This document shows, piece by piece, positions 13,185 to 25,200 of a stretch of 64,000 nucleotides of DNA. A model generated the notes under the pieces. It was given only the letters and a program-made list of their open reading frames with translations, searched no databases and was not told the origin of the DNA. Positions within the stretch are counted from its first letter, which is position 1, and each line of letters begins with the position of its first letter. Made by a program: the position numbers and the translations under genes. This stretch comes from Echinococcus granulosus (Eukaryota; Platyhelminthes; Cestoda; Cyclophyllidea; Taeniidae). The stretch covers positions 1,168,576 through 1,232,575 of the forward strand of contig NW_020170388.1 of assembly GCF_000524195.1 (NCBI RefSeq). Reading direction: 5' to 3'.

Positions 13185-15899
13185 AGCAAAAACGTAGAGA
13201 AAAACTCCCAAAAATTTACTTTAGGAACCCATATTCGCGTTTACTGTTTAATTAAATTATGCGAACGAGTTGTAAGGCTGCTTCTAAGGTTAAGTCCTCA
13301 CAATTTAATCCATTTGCCAGTCAAATGCAAACATATGGACTAAATTGCGTTCTTTTTTTCGAATTTTCATACAATTTGGTTTGACTCATAATATGTCCTC
13401 GTAGGAAATGCCAAATAGCTTGATTTGGCATTCCACTTTATTGCAAATAGATTTAATTTTATCCGGCAGCACTTTGATGCATTCGAGTTTTATTGCATGC
13501 CAGGTTCCAATTAGTCAGACTAGAATTATTTAAGCCATAAAATCGTCATCATAACCAGTTTAGCATCTCAAAGAAACCCCTGGAATTCTACTCTTCCAAC
13601 GCAACACCAGTTATTCTGGAGTAAATTGCTTTATTCGCAACGCCATTTGGTGTAATCAGTCATCGTAACTTAGTAAAGGACCCTTGCTAAGTATTTGTGA
13701 CACTGGTTTCAGATAAGTAAAAGGAAGGTGCTAATATTTAGAGATTTCCTGTTCAAGTGATTCAGAAGGAAATGAAATCTGCCGCAACATTTAACAGAAA
13801 AGTTTGTGTGTGCGCGATACTACGTCTTCATGCAAGCCAAATAAAATTGCATTTTTGACCTGCTCTTTTGGCATTCTAGCACTTCAGCCAAATTACATTC
13901 GTGGAACGGACGGTCTTTTGCTCCAGTTCCAAAAAGGTAATAATCTCAAAAACAGCCCATTAGTTGTCCACTCTTCTCTTAGATACATTACGGATGCCTT
14001 GTAATTCCTCTATCAAAGCTGTATGCTAATTACAATGTCTTTCAAAATAATCCGGTCGCTTAGAAATGCATAAGTTAGTTTTGCATCTGATTAAAATATT
14101 AACTAGTTCTGAAATATCACTCCGCCTCCCACAGGAATGGCTTTAAATCCTAGGATTTCATTTCCGCATATCCTCACGAAAAAGTTCAAATGCCTTGTTT
14201 TAAACTAGAAATGGCTAAATTTTGCCGAACATGCTGCGATACATAACAGTTCAAACATATTTTTCCGGTGACAGGCGGAGACATTACACCATCCTCGTGA
14301 CTGAGCAGAAGCTACCGATTACCAAGGGAGGGACTAGCTCTACAACTGCAACATCTCTATATTACGCAATATACTTGGTCGTCTTTCAACCACCCTTCTT
14401 GATCCAGGAGTCTAAAGTCACAGTTGGGACGAAAAAGCAGTGAGAGCACTGCCTTGCTAATACCTTCCGCACTTGCCTATTGAGTTTGAGTTAGTGAAAG
14501 GATATCACTTGGCCAATTTTAACTAAAAAATGTTTTACTACTTATAATGATAAAAAACCCAATAGTAAATAAAATCTTCAAAACCAATTTTATAAAAAAC
14601 ATTTAATAATAAGAAGAGTTAGATTTACATATACTTCTGCACTTTTATAGTATCTATTTACACTTGACAGATTGATTCTTGTTGCAGGTAACTCAGTCAT
14701 GACTGAGCCCTTTTCATTGATACCAGTCTGAGCGTAACGGTCGCCTGTTGTTAAGATCAGCATTATTTCATTTCCTTTTAACGATCCGGTCTTTAGAAAT
14801 GAAATTCGCTACAAACTATTAAAGAAAGTAAAACCCGATTCCTAGGTACCAAAGAAAACTACAAACAGTGATTTCTGCCCATTTTGTATTGCTTGCCCTC
14901 CTTTTTCTTCATTTATTGGTTTGTTAATAGATTTTGGGGCCATTTTTCCTCATTAATAAAAGACAGTGTCGCCAGTGCTTATTTTTGAGTTGCGAAATGT
15001 CACTAGCCTCCTCGACATAGCTGCTGCTAGTGCCTTTCCAGAAGGTTTGCAGCTCACTTCACCGTAGGTTGAATAAATGCCTAACTAGTTTATAATTATT
15101 GTTTTTGTGGCGAATGAGCATGTCGGTCTACTATTGGTCTGAAGATACTTCATTCATGTATTAGTAAATCTTCTAGGCAATGAAATTAAAACCAGCACCA
15201 TGGCAATTTCATCAATAAAATGCAACATTTCATAAAAGACAACACAATACAATGCTAAAGAATGATGAATTTTGCAATATTCTTCTCTAAACTGTAGAAT
15301 ATGAAGGCTTGAGGTTAGGGAATAGCCCTTACAGCGCTATTTTAAGGGAAAAGAATACTCCTAACTAAAAAATATGGCGCAAGAACCATTGAAGTGAATA
15401 AGGGTGTCGTCTGGCCTCATTCTGCCGGATTCTTTAATCGAATTAAGATTAAATTTTGCTTCCAAGATCCTTGACGTTACCCGTTGCGACTGATTAGCTG
15501 GTGGCAATTAAAGCGCTAACAAATGACCGGATATTCAAAGCATTCTGCTTTTTCCAAAGGAAATGTATAAATGAGAAAACCTATTATTAAATAACAATGG
15601 AAACAATAAATCAAGTATTCTTTGGGATGCAATCAAGCGATTCCACTCGACGCTATGGCAAAATTAATTCCTAAAAACACATAGGCATTACCACCTCTAG
15701 TAAATTGGACTGAGCTCATTCAAGCACGGCCAATTATCCCTTAATTTTTTACACACAAATAATAAATCTACCCTTGACTGCTATCCCAACAATAATCAGT
15801 TACCCTATCTTTAAGATCCAATCAATATATCACCATAGAAAAAAAAATAGAGCTTAACAGATGGAATAGCCGAAAATAGGGGGTGAGGATGGATTTATA
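13185..15899. other. Intergenic DNA beyond the gene's 3' end
   Basis: AT-rich DNA with no recognised gene. Minor open frames at 13804-14004 and 14222-14443 (+) are unassigned. The first canonical AATAAA on the gene's strand after the stop codon that I can find is at 14912-14917, more than 1.2 kb away. Confidence 0.5.
14692..14707. repeat. 16-bp perfect palindrome
   Basis: CTCAGTCATGACTGAG is its own reverse complement. It could be a dimeric factor site or chance. No further symmetry extends outward. Confidence 0.6.
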
Positions 15900-16134
15900 T
15901 GTGATTTCTCATAGGGATAGAAGGACGTAAGCTAACAAAGGAAAGTTTTGAGGCTAAACACAGGTACGCACACACACAACGTTGAATGCAAAAATATTTA
16001 GGTATCCATATATTACGTTAACATCAGATAAGGAGAAGGGAGCGACAATCAAAGTGGGGTTAAACGAGGCATCTACGCAGAAGAACTGAAGTGAAAGGAG
16101 TTCGGTGGTGATTTAGTGTAGGGAAGGGAATAAG
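15900..16134 (-). other. Probable 3' UTR of the glutamate synthase gene
   Basis: Sequence just after the stop codon. No AATAAA occurs nearby. A weaker AATATA variant (plus-strand TATATT, about 16010) lies roughly 125 nt past the stop and might serve as a polyadenylation signal. A short CA run sits near 15970. The true 3' end cannot be fixed from sequence alone. Confidence 0.35.
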
Positions 16135-16283
16135 CTAGGTGCGCACTTTTGTGTTTTCCGGCGGATTGATGCCTCCAGGACCAGGCAGTGTACTATTGCC
16201 CATCAAATCTATATCGACTTGTCGGGCAGCTTGACGACCCTCGTTGATGGCGTGAACCACCAAAGATTGACCCCGACGACAGT
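16135..16283 (-). CDS. GOGAT exon 30 (residues 2185-2233, stop)
   Basis: C-terminal end. The split Asp codon opens [17 protein letters not shown], the second FAD-contact motif of the beta part. The exon ends with VRT and a TAG stop at 16135-16137. The acceptor ATTCCAG precedes 16283. Confidence 0.95.
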
Positions 16284-19200
16284 CTGGAATGAGAGAATAA
16301 TTTATTACTTACTAAACCCAAGTAAACAATCTATTGAGGGGTGAAAACAGCGTGATATCTTTGTGCCTAAAGTCCACGATTTTTTAATATGAGAAAAATG
16401 TACATTGAGTTGGGAATTTTGACATGCCTACTAGAAAAGCCTACGATCTTTTAAAGTGTTTTAAGGGATTCGAAAATTTCAGCAAATCCTTTTGACTAAA
16501 AAACAATGCATATGAATATCCTACATTTCCAAACTTAAAAAATGCATGAAAGCTTAATGTAAACCAAGTGTTTTTAATGCTTAAGCCTTAGCTATCAACC
16601 GTATTCAAAGCAGTTATTTAAAATATGTAAGCCCAAGTGGTTAATTAAGAATGAAGTCTTATCTTACACTAGGGGAAATACTCTTTTAAGGGAATGGTTG
16701 GCTGGAAGTTAAAACCGAAAATAAATGAAGAATGGGCTAGTAAAGGTTAATACCATCCCGATTTTAGCCTAAAAAGTTGGTCAAATACGAGAATTAGTAG
16801 TTTAAGCTTGTCTTCGAGTAAAGATTTTATATATTTAAATAACCAATGCATGTTTCGGGAACTAATAAAATCGCTTTTTCTTACACTCCTGTAAAAACTG
16901 ATGATTATGTGTTCACTTTAAGTTTTACAATCCAAAAGCACCTACTGATAAATTATCTGATAAGGCGTAAGGGTAAAAAGACGGGCAGAAAATGAGGCAT
17001 TCCAAGTACTTCCTAAAAAATACTGTTACGAAATATCTACACTCTGCTCCAGTTTAGGCTTAAAGAGAGAAAAAGTGGGAAGTACGCATAAGAAATGGTG
17101 CATACGACAATCTTCTCGTTCGATGGTCTCAGAATCCATCTTCTTATAAGGAATGACACAAGAATATCTTTCAGTAGCAGAGGTAGTGGAGAAGAGTTTT
17201 TCCCACTAGCTTCGCAAATCGACCAACCTTTTAGGCAGCTGGTAAAAAGTGTAGAGACAGAAAGTGAACAGACTTCTAAGTCAATGTTTACAATGAATTT
17301 ATGGGAAGATTTGCCACCAGCACAATGGAAGTAAAAGAATTCAAGCAGCAGAGAAGTGGAAAGATCTTTTTCATTCCTTCTCCAAGAATGATAAAAGAGG
17401 GAAAGAGACCCACCTCCAGCAGCGTACACCCGTGGCACAGAAGTAGAGAATTTACCACTCGCTGTCTTGACATTGGACCATGAGTCAGCCGTCAGGTTCA
17501 GCTCCTCAAGAATTGATTTCTCCGGTCCCAGGAAGCCCATTGCCAAGAGGGCCATGTCACACTCAATCGTCTTCTCTGTGTCTGCAGAAGAAAAGTAAGA
17601 CGTCAACAAATAGGGAGGCTTTAAGCAGTCTTCAATGCTCCTGAAGGTCAGCTCCTCGTCACGTTTTTCAGAGGCTTCTGCGGAGGCTAAGCTTGACTTT
17701 AAACAACGGACTTCGTGAATAGCCTTATTCATACATTTTGGGCTGCCAGTGAAGGTGTGAACAAGCGGTGCTTCCCGTCGGGGTTAAAGAATGAAGCTTT
17801 AAAAGTTTTCGTCAAATAAAGGATTGATCTAAAACTGTCGTTCTTACCCAAATATTTATTGATGATTTTCCTGTTATCTATAAATGTATCAAGGTCAAAT
17901 GTGCATTTTAATAAAGGTCAACGAAGTGCATGATACAAGAGAACCTAATAATTCATTAAATTGTAAGGCAATTCACTAACTTCAAATCAATAACATTCAG
18001 GAGATTGAGTGGACATTTTTAGTTGAATAGAAATTTAACATTAAGATCTGCAACCTCTACACAAGTTGGCAACTTCTACATCAATCAAGATCTGACCTGT
18101 GAGACAAATATCTCCAAAAGCTTTCACCTCGGATAAAAGGGTTTGAAAATCTGCACTTTTCATGGGTTCATAGTTATATAGGAGTTTTTTGGAACTCACA
18201 TTACACTCGCTTTACAATCACGACTTGCTCCGAAACTCTCCGACTATTCACCTGCTACTTAGAAGTCAAAATACCAAAAACCACTACAAGACTAAGCTAG
18301 AGTTCTGAACACGGTTTACAGCGATACTTTAAACCATAAGATTGATGTAAAGGGATCCTGTAATGACTTACTTTCCCCAGCTGTACAGTTCCCTAAATTT
18401 TAGCACATAATACTGCCATTCGCATACATATAAGTGAAATTCGCTGCCCTCTTGGGAGCTTTAAAATTTCTAAATCAACTATACATTTATTCAATAGATT
18501 TGTAATATTATTCTTGAGATAAGAATTTTACTATCAAGTCCACAGAACTACGCCAGTTTTTCGTATCATATTATTCCCCAAATTAATCTGAACAAGTTAA
18601 GAATCCACAACCATTGTAAACTAGTTTTAAAATACAAAGTTACTTGATAAAATCAAGCCCATTTATAAGTCCATAGACTGGCCCTTAGGTTACCTTTTGA
18701 AATGATCTTAGGAGCTTCAACCATCTTCAAACCGATGAAGAATGTGGAGAGGATGACTAGCTATTTTCAATACCATTTTCAAGATATTGCATACCTGTAG
18801 CTGTCAAGGAATTGGAAAACATCTTCCCACTTTTATCTACGATTTGTGAATGGTCTACCGCCTCTGAACTATTCAAGAGTTTTTAGATTGGCCTGCGAGG
18901 TATAAAATTAATTTTGTTTAATATTAGTTTGCTTCTTTAACTTTGAAATGTGACCTCAATAGCAAAAGGTGAGAAATACAATAGGAAACTTCATGAGGCA
19001 GAGCCCCCAGATAGACTCCCCTAGTCAAACAAAATCTCGGACAATTTGATGGGGCTCTAAACGACATGGATATAACCCAAATACATTGCTCTCTTGATTT
19101 TCAGTATACAATAATACTGAATACTCTAAATTGCTCTTTCCATTCCGACGTTTACCAAGAGAACGATTACCTTCCCCCAGGCTTTTCCGAAGTATCTCAG

Positions 19201-22200
19201 TCACTCCAGCATCTTTGCAGCCTCAGAAAGTGGGTTTTGTGAAAAGGAGACGAACACTCACCAGGTATCTCCACAAGCTTGGGTCGAGCGTTAGAGTCTT
19301 CACCTGCGGGCAATTCCCAGCGCACTGAGACGGTGCTCAGACCACCAAGACGGGTGGGATCGTTGGACGCGGCGACGAAAGCCTTGGTGAGAATGTTGAA
19401 TGTGCGTGGGTCGCGACCGTAGTGCACTGCCACTTCCTCATGACCGTATTCCGTACGGAAGATGAGTGGCCACTCTGGCCAAGGATTCGTCCGATTATCA
19501 CGACTACCCGGCGGCGTCGCCATTATTTCCAGAGTCTCCACGCTTTTCGCACCCTTTGAGTGCAATACAAAGGAAATAAATATGCGATGTATAAAGTGTA
19601 GTTACGTACCTTCACAAACGCGAAATGATTGCTATCTACTTACGGTCCTAATGATCTTGATTCTGGCGATAAGCCCGCTTTGAAAATGACAGTTACAGAC
19701 AGAAGAAGGTTTGGAACGATTTAGTGAGGTAGTGAAAAACAAACTATTTCTCCTGTTTTCAGATGTAGTAAAAAGCATCGCACTTCATTTACGTAAGAAA
19801 TATCATATAATGGAAGGGCTAGACTCATAATTCTGAAAACAAACATCTACATAGAACTAGACAGACTGACGGGTGGATAAACAAGCAGAGAGGCAGAGAG
19901 GGAGTGTCAACATCATTTACTTATTGGCAAACATTCAGGTGGAGAAATAGACAAGAAGACAATCAGTCGAAAAGAGGCATGTTTACCTGGAGAGGCAGGG
20001 AGAAAGGGAGAAACGGAAGGAGCATGTGAGCAGCACATGTTTGTCGCCATAAAAGCTGATTGAGGGACAGTGAGATAGAAGATGCGTAAAACTCACCTGC
20101 CTAGTAGCAGTAGCAATGCAGTCGACCCCAGTATCTCCACCGCCAATCACAACGACGCGTTTGTCACGCGCGAGCGTGGGGAGATCAGCAAACTCCCCTG
20201 AATTTCGAAGCAGTGCCTCCACTGACGACGTGGCAGCGGCGTTCGACTCAGTGACTTTCGATTGTTTGCGCTGCCAAGGCTCAAGAAAACTCATTGCAAA
20301 ATGGATACCTTCCAGATTGCGCCCTACAAATCAAACATAAGGAGCGCTAATTTGTATTCAAACCGAACTCCATATCACTTCAGTGCGTTCTTTGTTATCT
20401 ACATTCGAGGATAATCTGTAGTTGCAGTGATTTCATCAAAATGACTTATAGCAAAGTTACTCATTTAGTAAATAACAAATATGAATTCATTTAAAAGAGG
20501 ATATGTACGTCAATATTGACTGCGGCAACCTGTTTATGGCTGAAGCATTTCAAGTCGCTTCGGAAGCAATATACGATTCACAGACGCGATGTTTCAAAAT
20601 TTCATATGGTAAAAACAGGAGCTGATATAATGCAATGTACAACCCAACCGAAAAAACTGCATAGCTATAATTTTTAACCTCATGTTAGTTAAAATATTAG
20701 CTTTGAGCAGGAGAAACAGTAGTCAATCCAGACGCATAGAATCGCAAAACCCTATGCTCTTGAATCAGGACAAGATGAAATTACCTTCTGGTGCTAGCGC
20801 ATTCAAGTGAACTAAAAAACTAAACGTCATTTGAATGTAGCTTTTGAAGTCCGAGAATAGGGCGTAAACTCTTCTTCGGCCGATATATAAATCCTACCGA
20901 AGGAAAGGCTCACTCTTTTCTCCTCAAGAGGTTACTCATATAACAAAATTCATTTCGACTGGCCAAATTCCGCATCTTTACAAATCCATATGCAGATGAA
21001 AATGTCTTCACAACTTTCACTCTTCTTATCTCGCCTGGCTAATGTTGGAACAATATTGAATAAAATTTTAGCATTCAAATTTGTTCACCTTTTTGTCTGT
21101 GGCAGAGCTCTAGTAATTAAACTATTTTTCACCTCAAATAACTTGGTAAACAAACACATTTGTGGTTCATAAAATTACTTGCAATGTGGCCGCCATAGAA
21201 ACCAGGTGATGACATTAAAAGGACGTTGGATACAAAGGTACTTCAGACGGGATGCTAGTACTCGGGTTGTCGGCGGTAGACCTCCTGTTCTGAAGCCTTG
21301 GTCTCTTTATTAATCTGGTTGGGATCTCGAGTGTCGCGCCCATATTAGAAAAATGGAGTAGATTATTTTGTGATATATCAGTCAAATAAGCTACTTGAGG
21401 TAGCAACTATAGACTAGGATCTTATTTATTTTCATGAAGTAATTTGACTGTTGTACACGTTTACTAAGAAGTGAATAGACCCAGTTGATTCCGCCTAGTT
21501 TTCGTAAACTCTAGACATGAGAAATAGTAGTTTAAATAAAACCCAATATATAGCGTGTGGATGACAAAAAAATAGGAGGGGACTACCAGGAACGCAGAAA
21601 TCACATGCCCAGGCGGATTTTGAGCGTCAAAAAGTAAATAGACATACAAATTTTCGCCATTTTAAGCTTTGCCTCTGCGTGATTGCCTCAGAAACTAGAG
21701 ATAGTGGTAAATATTGTTACAATATTATTGAATTTGAAATCATTGCTCATGGGAGGTAATCCTACGTAATTCTAAAACCCAAGATTCATCTGATCAGGAT
21801 TTCACAAATTCCAAACCCAAAAGATAAAAGCATGAAAGTTTCTTACGGAATTTGAGATGGAATAAGCGAGAAGGTCCAGCAACTCACCAGGAATGTTGAG
21901 ATCACGCGGCCAAGTGGAACCCAGGCAGAGAACAATAGCATCAAAATCCTCGAGAAGCTTTTTAGCGGGCACCACTTTGACCACCTCGTCCGCAGGTCGG
22001 CAGGTGGCGTTGAGATCCATAGAAGAGCTACCCACCTGCACATTGCACAAGAATTCCACGCCGTCGGCGCGCATCAGGTCTAGTCGACGATCAAGGACGC
22101 GGCGGTCCAGCTTCATTGTGGGAATCCCATAGCGCATCAGACCACCGGGTAGATTACGACGCTCCATCACCACTACCTTGTGACCCGCCTGATAGAGAAA

Positions 22201-25200
22201 TAATGTGGGCGTACATGGGACCCGGAAATACGCCAAGTTATTTTGCGTATAGATATTAAGGGCTGAGTTCCTGCTGAATAAGCGTTTTTTGACGAAAAAA
22301 AGGGTAATTTTGTCTTGACAAACAGATACTCTGGCCTCTGGTTTGCAATCCAAAAGCCCACTGAAGAACATGAAGAGAAGACATGCATACTTAATTGATG
22401 TTTGGAACAGACACAGTAAATCATCATAAGTCCCAGTGCAAAACTAACCTTTAGATTAAAACTTCCAAGCATCAAAACTTTCGAGTAAAAATAAATGGCT
22501 TAGCACATAAGGCAACGATACCGACAGAATTACTTAAGTACAATAAAAAAGAGGTGGACATATATAACGCACTCAGTAGTGAGTAATTTAGATGATAAAA
22601 CTCTTAAGTTATCAGGATGACGAAACCAAATTTCAAACCAATGTTGACAAACAGTCATACTTAGTTCATAGCAAGGAAATACTTATATATCCCCTTAAAA
22701 CGAAACAATCGGAGAATGAGTGTTTCAGTTGACTGGTTTGGAAACTTCATTATTCAAGCCATTAGACTAGCCATTTTCAAACTCAATCAGAGATACGATG
22801 TGAAAAGATGCACTGACTAACCTTGATAAGTTGAGCAGCACAAGCAAGGCCAGAAGGCCCGGAACCAACAATGGCGATACGTTTGCCGGTGACTTTGGAG
22901 GCGGGAAGAGGTCGAGGAACGTTGAGTCCGTGCTCCCAGCCAAACTCACCTATGGCGCATTCAATGTTCTTGATTGTCACCGGAAGGTCAATGATGCCCA
23001 ACACGCAGGCACCCTCGCAAGGTGCAGGACACACGCGACCGGTGAACTCGGGGAAGTTGTTGGTCTGTATCATTGCTTCGTGCGCTGCCAACCACTGGTC
23101 CTGAAAAAACACCAAAAAGAAATCTTAGTCGGTTTCCCTTACGTATCAATCGCTAGCTTGGTGTTAGGTGCGTTTTTATCCATTTTATTAGAAAGTAACC
23201 ACGTCAGGCTTGTTCTGGAGGCCATTCTACTAGTTCCGCCGCCAACTTCAGGTGACAGACAGTATTGTCTCAATCATTCATAATACTCAATTGCAATATA
23301 TTTTATTTGATCCTGCCTAACTGATTTTCAGACTATTCATCACCATTTTTCGAGTTTTAATTCATTTTGCCGATAGCGGAACGGTATTGCATTTCCTTTA
23401 AGAATTCCCAGTCTAATCACCGAAGTACTTTTATTTAGTTGACCCTTGCGTGAAAAATTCTTTTGCCTTTAAGCTCCTATATATATTAGATGACGCTGTT
23501 ACAGTAAAGAATGGAGGGAAAACATACTAAAATGGCCTTTTGGTCTTTGTCACATGATATATGCCTATTCATTAAGTCACAGATCTGAGGATGCGAATCA
23601 GGGATGTTTAAATTCTCTATTTACATGGAAACTAAGTTCTTAATCCAAATGTATTTCTTCCGTAGCACTTTGAACCTATTTCATTAAACGACAACGTCGT
23701 CAGATTAATATCGGTCTCGTTTTGTCATGCATAGTTCTGTTTTAACATAATTCTTCAGACTTTCAATTAGAAGTAAGCCACGGTATTTTCACATGGGAAC
23801 GCTTGAGATTCACATTATCCATTTTATTCAATTTTGTGTGTCAAATTCAAAGAAAGTAAAAGACTTTTTATCGTTCGACAATTCGCGTTTCCGTCCTCGT
23901 AAATCACAAGTTATTACTAAGTATCCCGATAAAAATTATCTTTCTCATAAATTTACGGTCACCTTATCAAGTTTGTAATGAATGGATTAATTTTATATTC
24001 CCGTAATATTCACGTATACATATATGTTAAGTGATTCAATGAAGTTCGGGCTAAAGAGATGAATAAATAATATTCTATCTTCGATTTCTAGGGTGAGTCA
24101 AGTTAAGCTCTTAATCAACACAAGTTTGGACAAATTAATGAATGAGGGGCGTTCGATAACATCTACATAAGTGTAAACGTTACGTGTACTAGATAAGCTT
24201 TTTCTACCATGTAACCGCATAAAATTGCATATTGGCTTTCTCTGATGCGCATCTTTTTTAGTATTTTTATCAAAGTGCAAAGCCGCATATTTTATTCAAA
24301 TAAAACCGAAACTGAAGAACTATTAATATTCAGTTACGCACCAATAAATATTTACTAAACACAAAACCAAATTAAAACTATAAATATATTTATGTTCAGG
24401 CGAATCAATAAGTGGATGGAGAGAGGAATTAAAACATGTTGAATGAAGGCTATAATTGGTATACGAATAGTCAAGTTGACAGATGAGTGAACAGACAAAG
24501 GGATACACAGGTGAACAATGCTAGAATTGCAAAGCTATCATTTTTACTAAGACACGTAAATGTGTCAACGTTTCAGGGCCATTTGCTCAAACATAAATCA
24601 CAGATGAAGGAAGAATCCAGTCTACTCTTCCAGGATAAGTGAACTGAAGAGCTATTCATTACGAGATGTTAAAATAAACTAATGAATAGGACAGGAAAGC
24701 CTTAACTTACCTTATGGACGAGGTCATTCCAATCGGGAATAAGGTTGCCAAGAGGACAGCCGAAGCCGGACTGACAAAAAGGCACGCCGCAATCCATGCA
24801 TCGTGCTGCCTGTGTCTTGAGACCGTGGCGCAAACTCGCGTGTGCGTACACTTCGGTCCAGTCACACAGACGCTCCCCTACAGGCCGGTACTTTATCTTC
24901 GTGCGCGGATACTTAACAAATCCCCGCAACTTGTCTGGTCTCTCCATCGCCGTTCCATTCTCCACCATCGCCAAACCTTTTTGCGCATCCTCGATATCGA
25001 TATTTTTGGTACCATCCTAAGGGGGAAAGTAAAACGGTGCTTTTAAAATGCATATTCATTAAAGTGAGTTCTAAAGTCTTCGATGAATGTTCCACCAGTG
25101 TGCTAAGCGGGTAAAATAGAGTGGGAAATAATTAGCAAATTGTAAAAGGTGAAATAAACCACAATAAACTATGAACTTCATGATTTGCATCTACTTGCTT

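Noticed and set aside
17037..17732. 231-codon minus frame as one unbroken exon
   Set aside because: Only 17414-17581 matches GOGAT. Good acceptor and donor sites cut it there and join in phase to exons 28 and 30. The left end also lies in the 256-bp repeat.
22831..23283. 150-codon plus-strand open frame
   Set aside because: Antisense to exon 25, which carries the Fe-S cysteines and the FAD motif on the minus strand.
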